A DNA stretch of 25,628 nucleotides from CAZEAN01 sp964510225 (GTDB lineage Bacteria > Planctomycetota > Planctomycetia > Isosphaerales > Isosphaeraceae): the NCBI GenBank assembly GCA_964510225.1, contig CAZEAN010000080.1, forward strand, positions 1-25,628, given 5' to 3'. Shown in pieces: positions 1 to 6,817 of this stretch. Below the pieces are notes generated by a model. That model was not told the DNA's origin. It did not search any database and saw only the letters and a program-made list of their open reading frames with translations. Made by a program: the position numbers and the translations under genes. Positions within the stretch are counted from its first letter, which is position 1; every line of letters begins with the position of its first letter.

Positions 1-124
1 AAATGTCGTAGAGCGGTTCATTGGTCGGATTAAACAGTATCGTCGTGTGGCGACACGGTACGACAAGCTCGCCTGTACGTACATCGGTTTCGTCCAGTTC
101 GCCACACTGATGACTGTACTCTGA
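1..124 (+). CDS. IS5-family transposase, C-terminal fragment (cut by window start)
   Basis: The first complete codon is at base 2, and the frame runs to a TGA at 122-124, giving a 40-residue tail that begins NVVERFIGRIKQYRRVATRY and ends in TLMTVL. The signature 'ERFIGRIKQYRRVATRYDK' is the end of the DDE domain of IS5/IS4-type transposases: the glutamate of the DDE triad lies in 'VVERF', followed by the conserved R/K-rich helix. The rest of the gene lies upstream of the window, so it cannot be said whether the transposase is intact. It is followed at once by a candidate terminal repeat (125-138) and then by an unrelated small gene. The family call is fairly firm; the subgroup is not determined. 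Confidence 0.8.
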   Translation, partial: NVVERFIGRIKQYRRVATRYDKLACTYIGFVQFATLMTVL

Positions 125-138
125 ATGTCAACAGAACC
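125..138. repeat. Candidate right terminal end of the IS5-type element
   Basis: Directly after the transposase stop comes ATGTCAACAGAACC, followed by TAG, so the junction reads C-TA-G. Some IS5-family groups insert at CTAG and duplicate TA, and element ends resembling GGTTCTGTTGACAT (the reverse complement of this stretch) would fit. The left end is outside the window, so the inverted repeat cannot be confirmed. This is an inference from position and target-site pattern only. Confidence 0.35.
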
Positions 139-157
139 TAGTCGCGGAAAGACCATC

Positions 158-712
158 ATGGGCAATACTCTCCAATTCGCCGGGATATGGTTGCTGCTTG
201 CGTTCACTATTCCGGCCGCGGTGCACCGAACTGTCAGCATCCGAAATCCGGTCAACCTAATGACCGGTTTCATCGATGCGAAGCGGGAAGATCGGTATGC
301 TCTGTTTGATCTTCCAGAAGCAGCACAACGGGCCAAGATCAATGCTCTTTTTCCTGGCGTCGTTGATGGCCCTGCATCCAAAGACAGTACCAAACTTTCC
401 TGTGCCCTGCGATGGTCACGGTTTGCATTGGCGAACGAACTGGCCAAGAGCCGTATCGTACCCATTGAGGCTGAGAACGATGCGAAGAATTGGTTGATCC
501 GCGCCTCTTACTGGTTTAACCCCATCAACTGTTTTCAGAACCAGTTTAACTCTATAACCCAGACCCACTACGACGATTTCCAGCAGTATCGCGACGAGAT
601 TCAGTCGCTGATTGACAAGCAGCACCGGCTCACCGTGTTTGAAACGTGGAGGGACGTGGAAGTCGACAAAGAGAAGTACTTGGAGTACTTTGAGGCATTG
701 TCAACTCCGTAG
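158..712 (+). CDS. Hypothetical membrane-anchored protein, possibly disrupted
   Basis: I do not recognise this protein. The frame is open from 125, but I prefer the ATG at 158: GGAAAG at 146-151 is a good ribosome site six bases upstream, and the earlier ATG (125) would lie in the presumed IS end. The 184-residue product starts with MGNTLQFAGIWLLLAFTIPA, a single hydrophobic segment that could be an anchor or signal peptide. The rest is soluble, rich in Asp/Glu/Gln/Tyr, and helical-looking near the end ('YDDFQQYRDEIQSLIDKQ'). After the TAG at 710-712 the same frame stays open for 46 more codons (to TAA 851-853) with protein-like composition, so the stop may be a nonsense mutation. The IS insertion just upstream has probably replaced its native promoter, or has truncated the gene. 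Confidence 0.5.
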   Translation: MGNTLQFAGIWLLLAFTIPAAVHRTVSIRNPVNLMTGFIDAKREDRYALFDLPEAAQRAKINALFPGVVDGPASKDSTKLSCALRWSRFALANELAKSRIVPIEAENDAKNWLIRASYWFNPINCFQNQFNSITQTHYDDFQQYRDEIQSLIDKQHRLTVFETWRDVEVDKEKYLEYFEALSTP

Positions 713-1426
713 ATTGAACAGCAGGATGATCTTACGCGACTGCTATGCGGTTGGTATGCGTGTGCAAGTCTGGCATCGAGCTGGCCACGTTGGCAGCTTG
801 ACGCTTACGCCGAATTCGAGCGTTGTGTCACTGTTGCTCAAAGAAAATCTTAAGATGTGCAACCGCTGATCGAACCTGCCGTAAATCTGGTCCGGAGAGC
901 CGACAACGCTCTCGACCCCGATCAGCGTCTTTAAAGTTTATCAATTCATTGCACAACGATCTAAGGTTTGTTTCGATCCGACTCTCCCCCGAGTTTATCG
1001 CCTCAATCGGCCCTCTCACGTTTCTCTCGGATCCATATCAGAAGGTCGTGCCGAATCGTCAGCATTAACTGCGTTCTTCGTTCAGTCTAGTCCCTCCAAT
1101 TTGCAGTGGTTCGGGTTCGTGGAACAACTCTCGGAACATGTATCCCGGTTCATCAATTGAAACCACTGGCTAGTAAGACCAGACTTGTGGGTTGAGTATT
1201 TCGTCGACTCATGCTCCGACAAATCCCTTGGAACTTATGTCGACTCAAGACTGGACGGCGATCCTTATCTGACTCGGTTCGGCGCAGCTTGGAACCTGAG
1301 TCGAACGTCTCCAATTCGACCTGACGTTCCTGCGACAGGATCACCCAGACCCCACGAAACTTACGCAACTATTGATGGTGCAATTGGTTGGAGCATTTAG
1401 GGGCCAAACAATCTATGTTAAAAGAG
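713..1426. other. Gene-poor stretch
   Basis: The first 140 bases continue the frame of the preceding gene (see that entry). The rest has only short overlapping open frames on both strands, without family motifs or good ribosome sites. The octamer TCGACTCA occurs at 1204-1211 and 1240-1247, and inverted (TGAGTCGA) at 1297-1304. I see no RNA gene or terminator here. It may be remnant DNA associated with the IS insertion. Confidence 0.5.
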
Positions 1427-1500
1427 TGGGCGATGCAGGACTCGAACCTGCGACATCCTGCTTGTAAGGCAGGCGCTCTGACCAACTGAGCTAATCGCCC
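1427..1500 (-). tRNA. tRNA-Val (anticodon UAC)
   Basis: Read on the minus strand the sequence folds as a complete cloverleaf. The 7-bp acceptor stem is GGGCGAT/ATCGCCC with discriminator A, the D arm contains AGCTCAGTTGGTCAGAGC, the anticodon stem is CCTGC/GCAGG with loop CTTACAA (anticodon UAC, reading GUA), and the T arm contains GGTTCGAGTCC. The bases after the discriminator are CTC, so the 3' CCA is not encoded and must be added after transcription; a CCA-adding enzyme gene lies in this window at 16931. It stands alone, with no neighbouring tRNA. A candidate promoter lies 26-54 bases upstream. Confidence 0.96.
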
Positions 1501-1525
1501 GTCATTCTTCTGAGCATGATGACCC

Positions 1526-1554
1526 AGTTTAGGTTCGGAGGAGCGGCTCTGCAA
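1526..1554 (-). promoter_or_regulatory. Candidate sigma-70-type promoter of tRNA-Val
   Basis: On the minus strand TTGCAG (1549-1554) is separated by exactly 17 bases from TAAACT (1526-1531). Transcription would start near 1519, about 18 bases before the mature tRNA 5' end. The hexamers match the consensus at three and four of six bases, so this rests mainly on spacing and position. Confidence 0.4.
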
Positions 1555-1624
1555 TCCCATTGGCGACGAAGCAAGCCTGATTCTGTTTCACTCGGATAAC
1601 GAGGAGGCGCCGTCGGACTCGACA

Positions 1625-1630
1625 TATAAT
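1625..1630 (+). promoter_or_regulatory. Perfect -10 hexamer upstream of the PHP gene
   Basis: TATAAT lies about 200 bases upstream of the preferred PHP start. There is no TTGACA-like box at the right distance (AGGAGG sits where it would be), and no extended -10 TG. It could be a weak or alternative-sigma promoter, or chance. Confidence 0.25.
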
Positions 1631-1826
1631 TGGCGAGGGAATAGCCTAAATGCTAGTCCGAGAGTCCCAAAAGATTTGTCATTCATTACTCAGCCGCTTG
1701 ATCCCCTTCGCGGTCGAACCATAAACCCGCCTCCGGCATGGGACGATGGAGAGTCTCAGCACGGCCAATCCGAATCTTCCCCTCAGCACCTCCACCCTAC
1801 ATCCCTCCAACAGTCGAGATTTCCTG

Positions 1827-2528
1827 ATGGCACGGATCGATCACCATATCCACACCACCCGACACTCGCCGGACAGCATCATCGCGGACATTCTGACCGG
1901 GTTCGACTCGGACACGCCGGACAGCATCTTCGAGCCCGTCGAGTTGATCGAGCGCGCTCGCTTTTTGGGCCTCGATGGGGTGGTGATTACCGAACATGAT
2001 CGTATCTGGGATCCAGATGAGCTGGAGGAACTCTCAGAGAAGGCGGGAGATCTTACGGTTCTTTCCGGCGCTGAGGTTTCTGCACGCGAAGGGCATTTTC
2101 TGGTCTATGGGTTGACAGACCTAGACGAATGCCCGCCGGGAGTATTGCTTGCCGATTTGCTGAAAGTTGTTCGGGCTCAAGGTGCCGCGATCGTTGCGGC
2201 CCATCCGTATCGCTGGGGACAGGAATTCGACGCAATAGTCGAAGAACACGGCCCTGCCTTCGATGCGCTCGAACGGGCAAGTAACAACGTCGATCCTGAG
2301 ATGAGGATCAAAATCGACTCCCTCCTGGGCCGGATTCCGACCTTTGGCGCGACCGGGTCGAGCGATGCTCATGAAGTCGATGTCATCGGCTGCTACTACA
2401 CCGAATTCGCCGTCGAAATAAACACGATGGCCGATTTCGTCCGGGCACTCCGGTCACGGTCGGGCAGACCTCGACACCGTCCTGACACCTTTTTAACCGG
2501 AGGACCAGTCGAGGCACTCAGGATCTGA
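1827..2528 (+). CDS. PHP-domain metal-dependent phosphoesterase
   Basis: This encodes a 233-residue PHP-fold protein. The metal-binding motifs appear in order: HHIHTT at residues 6-11, EHD near 60, GAEVSA near 85, AHPYR near 128, and SSDAH near 188. Such proteins hydrolyse phosphoester bonds using a multi-metal centre; the substrate here is unknown (histidinol phosphate, nucleotides and oligonucleotides are all known for relatives). The frame is open from an ATG at 1746, but those 27 residues (Ser/Thr/Pro-rich) are not part of the domain. The ATG at 1827 places the first HxH motif at the N-terminus as usual and has GAGA seven bases upstream, so I prefer it. It appears monocistronic. The domain call is firm; the start and substrate are uncertain. 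Confidence 0.85.
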   Translation: MARIDHHIHTTRHSPDSIIADILTGFDSDTPDSIFEPVELIERARFLGLDGVVITEHDRIWDPDELEELSEKAGDLTVLSGAEVSAREGHFLVYGLTDLDECPPGVLLADLLKVVRAQGAAIVAAHPYRWGQEFDAIVEEHGPAFDALERASNNVDPEMRIKIDSLLGRIPTFGATGSSDAHEVDVIGCYYTEFAVEINTMADFVRALRSRSGRPRHRPDTFLTGGPVEALRI

Positions 2529-2812
2529 GTCTCCCCAATCTGAGGCTATCCTGCTTATCACACCTAACTTCCGCTTCGGCCAGCGTGAACAGATCGCCTT
2601 TTTTCTCACTTCCGAGGGGGCGGTTGTGAAGACGACTGGTAAGACTTTTCAATTCGGCTAGAATATGATGCCTTGACAGTCGTGAAATGCCGCAACCGTG
2701 GGGACTCCTTCGGCGAGATTGAAGCTCAACTTCGGAACCCCGCGACGTTGTTCCAACAATTCCGGATCAGGGTGGTTCGTCGACGCCCGATCGGATTACC
2801 GAGGAATCCTGC
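2529..2812. other. Intergenic region upstream of infA
   Basis: No gene is recognised. A T6 run at 2599-2604 follows a GC-containing stretch but has only a 3-bp potential stem, so it is a poor terminator for the PHP gene. The ribosome site of infA (2801-2805) is the only well-supported signal. Confidence 0.4.
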
Positions 2813-3031
2813 GTGGCCAAAGAGGAACCGCTGCGAACTGAAGGGCGCATCATCGAAGCGCTGCCCAACACCCAGTTTATGGTTGAACTCGAAAACGGGC
2901 ACCGCGTGCTCGCACACATCGCCGGCAAAATGCGTAAAAATTATATCCGGATTGTGCCTGGCGATCGAGTCACTGTTGAAATCACCCCCTACGATATTTC
3001 CAAAGGCCGGATCGTTTATCGAGAACGATAA
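2813..3031 (+). CDS. infA: Translation initiation factor IF-1
   Basis: This is a 72-residue OB-fold protein of exactly the family length. It contains the typical segments EGRIIEALPNTQFMVELENG, 'HIAGKMRKNYIRI', 'PGDRVTVEITPYD' and 'KGRIVYR'. IF-1 binds the A site of the 30S subunit and promotes start-site selection. The start is GTG (read as Met-Ala-Lys-Glu), chosen because GAGGA at 2801-2805 lies seven bases upstream and because the family starts at this residue. It stands alone, away from the ribosomal protein operons where infA is often found. No classical promoter was visible; a TAGAAT at 2660-2665 lacks a partner -35. Confidence 0.95.
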   Translation: MAKEEPLRTEGRIIEALPNTQFMVELENGHRVLAHIAGKMRKNYIRIVPGDRVTVEITPYDISKGRIVYRER

Positions 3032-3349
3032 CCAACTTCGACATCGCCCCGGTTCGATCGGCTCCAGAATCTACTCTCGAGAAGGCACTTCGGGCCGTCA
3101 TGAGTCCTCTCGCTGCCCCCAGAAAGGTTCAAAGCTAACCTCAGTTTCTCCCCCGGGGGCTGGCTGTACGTATCCCAAGACCTCTCTACGACTTCCCCGA
3201 AGTCTTGCAAGTTGTTCCGGAAGCACTGTCTCAAGATATTGCCTCAGCAGGTCTGACTGCGTTGATCCATCGAGTCAACACTAATGCTCCAGGTGCGGCT
3301 CGGAGCATAACCAACCGCGAGTCATCAAAATGTCCCACCACTCTTGATT

Positions 3350-3368
3350 TTGTGATGACCCATCACAA
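3350..3368. repeat. Perfect 8-bp inverted repeat, candidate operator or hairpin
   Basis: TTGTGATG, a three-base spacer ACC, and CATCACAA form a perfect dyad. It lies just upstream of a TATAAT (3385-3390), where a regulator could act on a promoter for the rimO cluster. The word GATGACC from this dyad recurs at 3370-3376 and 3397-3403. No regulator is identified. Confidence 0.45.
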
Positions 3369-3384
3369 TGATGACCGCCATACG

Positions 3385-3390
3385 TATAAT
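3385..3390 (+). promoter_or_regulatory. Perfect -10 hexamer, candidate promoter of the rimO cluster
   Basis: TATAAT is 228 bases upstream of rimO and between two inverted repeats. The bases 17 upstream (ATCACA) do not resemble a strong -35, which would suit an activator-dependent or weak promoter. It would leave a leader of about 220 bases. Confidence 0.3.
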
Positions 3391-3398
3391 GAATTAGA

Positions 3399-3447
3399 TG
3401 ACCGCTGAACTCGTTGGTCTATTCCGGATCCCCATGGTCAGCGGTCA
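3399..3447. repeat. 10-bp inverted repeat with 29-base spacer
   Basis: TGACCGCTGA (3399-3408) and TCAGCGGTCA (3438-3447) are perfect reverse complements. The right arm is part of a tandem GGTCAGC repeat (3436-3449). In RNA it would close a large stem-loop in the rimO leader; in DNA it could be a pair of operator half-sites. Confidence 0.45.
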
Positions 3448-3617
3448 GCAATCCAAAACAATGGTTCTGAGATCCTCGCGCTGAACCAACCAAGCGATCA
3501 TGCGTTCACAGAGATGAATGCTGTTGAAGACGTTAGCGGACGTAAACAAATCTCGACAAAATGATCGAGTCCGTCGGACCTTGGCAAACTGCAACGACAG
3601 TGGACGAGAAGTAACGA

Positions 3618-5132
3618 ATGAAGCCTGCTCCGGAATCAACCACGCTGATTGACGAACTCCCGACGACCCAGACAACCGATTGCAAGAGCGACGATACACC
3701 GAAAGGTACTTTTTGTTTCGTCAGCTTGGGTTGCCCCAAGAACACTGTTGATTCAGAACGGATGCTTGGTCTTCTCGCAGAAGATGGCTACATTCCGGTA
3801 CCCGATCCAGACGGTGCAGATCTTGTTGTCGTGAACACGTGCGGTTTCATTGAGGCGTCGCGGGCCGAGTCGATGTCCGTGATCAATGAGATGCTTGAAC
3901 GTAAACGCCTCGGACAAGTCCGTGGGGTTATTGTTGCAGGTTGTCTCGCCGAGCGTCAGAAGGATCTACTCCTTGATGAGGTCCCTGAGGTGGACCAAGT
4001 CATCGGTGTCTTCAGTCGTGAAGAGATCGTCAAGGCAGCTGATCGGGTTGTCGGGGGGCTCGAAGAACAACGTTCTGTCTTTAATCCCGCACCTGTCCGA
4101 GCCTTGGACGACACGGCAAGACTCCGGATCACCCCACGCCACTTGGCTTACCTGAAGGTCTCTGAAGGATGTAGTCGCTTCTGTACTTTCTGTTCAATTC
4201 CTTACATGCGGGGCAAGCATCTCACGAAGCCGATTGAAGCAGTTGTCGCCGAAGCGCGTGAACTCGCCGCCGATGGCGTCCTCGAATTGAATTTGGTCGC
4301 TCAAGATATGACCTACTACGGGGTCGATCTGTATGGTCGACCACGGCTCGCGGAACTTATCCGTGAACTGAACCAGGTCGACGGGATCAAGTGGATTAGG
4401 ATCCTCTACAACTATCCCTCTTACTTCACTGATGACCTTTATGAAGCGTTGGTCGAGTCTGAGAAGGTGATCCCCTACTTAGATATGCCGCTCCAGCATA
4501 TCAACGATCGCATGTTAAAGGTGATGAACCGTCGGCATACCCGAGAGGAGACCGAGGTTATCATTAACCGACTCCGGGACTCGATCCCTGGCCTTGTCCT
4601 CCGGACCACCTTGATCGTCGGCTTCCCCGGTGAGACCGATTCGGAGTTCCAAGAACTGCTCTCGTTTGTTAAAGAAGCCCGATTCGAACGACTCGGGGTC
4701 TTTACCTACTCGCTCGAACCAGATACTCCGGCGGCGAAACTCCCGGGGCACCTCCCCGAGGAACTAAAGCAGGAACGCCAAGGAGCGATCATGGCAGCCC
4801 AACAACCGATCGCCTTTGAGTTCAACCGATCGTTGGTCGGCCAAACACTCGACGTCTTAATTGATGGCCAAGCCCCTCCGAAACTAGGTCCAGGGGTCCG
4901 TGTCGGTCGGACCTATGCCGACGCTCCTGACGTCGACGGCCTTGTCCAGGTTCGGAACCGCTCGCTCCGTCCTGGCGACTTGATCCCTTGCACCATCATC
5001 GAGACCGATGGTTATGACCTGATCGCTCGACCTCTCGAAGGCGCAATTCCGAGACGGCCAGCCAAACCGAAACCTCGGCCGAGGCCTCGGAAAGCAGGGA
5101 CGACCTCTCCATTCACCATCCTCCCAGACTAA
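3618..5132 (+). CDS. rimO: Ribosomal protein S12 methylthiotransferase
   Basis: RimO is a radical-SAM enzyme that adds a methylthio group to the conserved aspartate of ribosomal protein S12. The N-terminal UPF0004 domain shows its cluster cysteines in SLGCPKN (C39), NTCGF (C75) and AGCLAER (about 110). The radical-SAM motif C185-x3-C189-x2-C192 is in GCSRFCTFCSIPYMRG. A TRAM domain follows near residues 395-470. At 504 residues it is longer than the roughly 440 common in the family. The extra length is an N-terminal 30 residues and a basic, Pro-rich C-terminal tail (PAKPKPRPRPRKAG) that may help bind ribosomal RNA. 'SLGCPKNTVDSE' and the S12-type architecture favour RimO over MiaB. The ATG at 3618 has a GAGAAG-like site about ten bases upstream. 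It is the first gene of a tight cluster; pgsA starts 15 bases after its stop. Confidence 0.93.
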   Translation: MKPAPESTTLIDELPTTQTTDCKSDDTPKGTFCFVSLGCPKNTVDSERMLGLLAEDGYIPVPDPDGADLVVVNTCGFIEASRAESMSVINEMLERKRLGQVRGVIVAGCLAERQKDLLLDEVPEVDQVIGVFSREEIVKAADRVVGGLEEQRSVFNPAPVRALDDTARLRITPRHLAYLKVSEGCSRFCTFCSIPYMRGKHLTKPIEAVVAEARELAADGVLELNLVAQDMTYYGVDLYGRPRLAELIRELNQVDGIKWIRILYNYPSYFTDDLYEALVESEKVIPYLDMPLQHINDRMLKVMNRRHTREETEVIINRLRDSIPGLVLRTTLIVGFPGETDSEFQELLSFVKEARFERLGVFTYSLEPDTPAAKLPGHLPEELKQERQGAIMAAQQPIAFEFNRSLVGQTLDVLIDGQAPPKLGPGVRVGRTYADAPDVDGLVQVRNRSLRPGDLIPCTIIETDGYDLIARPLEGAIPRRPAKPKPRPRPRKAGTTSPFTILPD

Positions 5133-5147
5133 GGGAGGCAAGGATCG

Positions 5148-5843
5148 ATGCTTGCCGTCGATAGTAGACCTGACTCAGCGCCTCAAGAACCTAAGGATCA
5201 TTCTCCCGAGGTCGGGATTGTCAACGTCCCCAATGCCTTAAGTCTCGCAAGGCTTGGATTTGGGATCGTCGCGATGGCCCTCATTGTCAGCGGGGAGTTT
5301 CTGGGAGCGCTAATATTCTTCGTGATCGGTGCAATTACGGACATCCTCGATGGTGTAGCGGCACGAGTGCTGAACCAGGCGACCGCGTTCGGTCGACAAC
5401 TCGATCCGATGATCGACAAGCTCCTGGTCGCAGGGATCCTCATCTTCCTGATCCCAGTCCCTGGGAGTGGCGTGACACCTTGGTTCACGACCCTCATCGT
5501 TTGCCGCGAGTTGATCATCCAGTGGCTCCGGAGTCTTCTCGAAGGCAAAGGGATCCCGTTTGGGGCCAAGCGAGTCGGAAAGTTCAAGACGGTTGCCCAG
5601 TGCCTCGCAATCACGTCAGTCCTCTTCGTTCTCGCGCTCAATTCAGAACCGCCCGGTTGGCTGATCTTGATCCGTCATCTTCTACTCGGGCTCGCCTTGA
5701 TTCTGACCCTTTATAGTGCTCTTACCTACGTTCTTGTTGCGATCCCTCGACGCCGATCTCCCGCGAGCCCCGAACTTACGCATTCGGCGAAAAATTCGAA
5801 GGAGCAGGGTAACGTGTACGTCAAGACCAAGGCAAAGACCTGA
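5148..5843 (+). CDS. pgsA: CDP-diacylglycerol--glycerol-3-phosphate 3-phosphatidyltransferase
   Basis: This is a membrane enzyme of the CDP-alcohol phosphotransferase family. It makes phosphatidylglycerophosphate, the precursor of phosphatidylglycerol and cardiolipin. The signature is complete: D65-x2-D68-G69-x2-A72-R73-x8-G82-x3-D86-x3-D90. 'NVPNALSLARLGFG' just before the first membrane helix and several hydrophobic segments also fit. The 231 residues include a hydrophilic N-terminal 25 and a charged C-terminal tail. A ribosome site (GGGAGG around 5133) sits between the rimO stop and this ATG. The stop overlaps the uppP start (TGATG at 5841-5845), so translation is probably coupled. A related phosphatidyltransferase such as PssA is possible, but the sequence around the motif is PgsA-like. 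Confidence 0.9.
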   Translation: MLAVDSRPDSAPQEPKDHSPEVGIVNVPNALSLARLGFGIVAMALIVSGEFLGALIFFVIGAITDILDGVAARVLNQATAFGRQLDPMIDKLLVAGILIFLIPVPGSGVTPWFTTLIVCRELIIQWLRSLLEGKGIPFGAKRVGKFKTVAQCLAITSVLFVLALNSEPPGWLILIRHLLLGLALILTLYSALTYVLVAIPRRRSPASPELTHSAKNSKEQGNVYVKTKAKT

Positions 5844-6817
5844 TGAGCTGGATTGAAGCGATCACACTGGCGGTACTCCAAGGGGTCACCGAATTCCTCC
5901 CGGTATCTAGTAGTGGGCACCTCTCGGTCGCAGATAGTCTCTTCGAAGGGTTCAAGGGTGAGGGACTCGACGAAGGTCAGCGGGATCTCGGGCTTTTCTT
6001 TGCCGTCTTGCTTCACGTCGGGACACTCGTCTCGATCCTCGTCTACTACCGGATGCAATCCTGGAAGGGTCTGAAGGCAGTCCGAGGTCAATCAGAAGAC
6101 GGTTGGGAGCGCTGGACCGTGATCCGGTCAGTTCTCTTGGCAGGTCTCGCGACGCTCCCCGCTGTCGTGGTTGCGGTCACACCGTTGAAAGATCTGGTCG
6201 AAGCCGCCTTCGAGAGTCGATCGGCACCAGGATTTGGCTTCCTCGTCACTGCGGTTGTGCTCATGATCTCGACGCGATTGCCCGAAGGGTCAAAGGGACC
6301 CACCGAGACGACCTGGCTCGATGCCCTGCTCATTGGCCTCGCTCAATCGGTTGCAATCTTTCCCGGGATCAGCCGGAGTGGCTCGACGATCGCTGCTGCT
6401 CTCGGGCTCGGGTTTTCGAGGACCTGGGCGGTCGGCTTCAGCCTCTTGATGGCAGTCCCGGCGATTCTGGGAGCCGAAGCGAAGGAGTTGCTTGAGCTGG
6501 AGGAAAGTCAGATACCACGCTCGGACCTCACCGTGATGCTCGTGGCAACGGTTGTTGCGGCCTTGGTCGGCTATGGAGCAATTGTCTGGCTCGTCCGAGT
6601 TGTCCGTTCGGGGAAGCTCTGGTATTTTTCTGTATACCTTGCTATCCTTGGTGCACTTGTGTTGACCAGGTCAGTCTGGCAGGGTGACTTCACCTCGACT
6701 TCCGATGGTCAGACACAGACGGAAGCAACATCGACCCTGATGCTGGAGGACCGGGGGGACGCGATCAATGGCGAGGACGCCAGCAAGGATTCTCTGGTCG
6801 GGACCACCCGGCGCTGA
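5843..6817 (+). CDS. uppP: Undecaprenyl-diphosphatase (BacA-type)
   Basis: UppP is an integral membrane phosphatase that recycles undecaprenyl pyrophosphate to the monophosphate carrier for peptidoglycan and other wall polymers; overexpression is known to confer bacitracin resistance. The two family motifs are intact: E17-F-L-P-V-S-S-S-G-H26 near the N-terminus and FPGISRSGST near residues 172-181. Multiple hydrophobic helices fill the 265-275-residue core. The protein is 324 residues. The extra 45 or so at the end are hydrophilic (TSTSDGQTQTEATSTLMLED onward) and lie after the last membrane helix. The last 50 bases of the gene overlap the start of addB in another frame. The ATG overlaps the pgsA stop. 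Confidence 0.94.
   Translation: MSWIEAITLAVLQGVTEFLPVSSSGHLSVADSLFEGFKGEGLDEGQRDLGLFFAVLLHVGTLVSILVYYRMQSWKGLKAVRGQSEDGWERWTVIRSVLLAGLATLPAVVVAVTPLKDLVEAAFESRSAPGFGFLVTAVVLMISTRLPEGSKGPTETTWLDALLIGLAQSVAIFPGISRSGSTIAAALGLGFSRTWAVGFSLLMAVPAILGAEAKELLELEESQIPRSDLTVMLVATVVAALVGYGAIVWLVRVVRSGKLWYFSVYLAILGALVLTRSVWQGDFTSTSDGQTQTEATSTLMLEDRGDAINGEDASKDSLVGTTRR

Larger units (their letters stand above)
1501..1826. other. Intergenic region between divergent tRNA-Val and the PHP gene
   Basis: It holds the tRNA promoter candidate and, on the plus strand, a perfect TATAAT at 1625-1630 without a matching -35 hexamer 16-18 bases upstream. From 1746 the frame of the PHP gene is already open, but that part has no recognisable domain. 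Confidence 0.45.
3032..3617. other. Non-coding region between infA and rimO with inverted repeats
   Basis: Short open frames on both strands have no family motif. Visible structure: the palindrome CCCCCGGGGG (3150-3159); hairpin GACTTC-CCC-GAAGTC (3190-3204); hairpin ATGCTCC/GGAGCAT with an 11-base loop (3284-3308); TTGTGATG-ACC-CATCACAA (3350-3368); a TATAAT (3385-3390); and a 10-bp inverted repeat at 3399-3408/3438-3447. None is followed by a T tract, so none is a standard intrinsic terminator. Confidence 0.5.

Noticed and set aside
1746..1826. Longer N-terminus for the PHP gene from the ATG at 1746
   Set aside because: The 27 extra residues are low in complexity and outside the domain, and the GGG before this ATG is too close to act as a ribosome site.
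2579..2604. Intrinsic terminator after the PHP gene
   Set aside because: A T6 run is present, but the preceding sequence forms only a 3-bp stem.
2660..2679. TAGAAT and TTGACA boxes upstream of infA as a promoter
   Set aside because: They are in the wrong order: TAGAAT (2660-2665) lies upstream of TTGACA (2674-2679), and neither has a partner at 16-18 bases.
2673..3284. Open frame of 203 codons spanning infA in another frame
   Set aside because: Its composition is Ser/Arg/Pro-rich with no domain, and infA lies within it in a clearly conserved frame with a good ribosome site.
5198..5641. Open frame of 147 codons antisense to pgsA
   Set aside because: It is a shadow of the GC-biased pgsA codons; no motif and no ribosome site.
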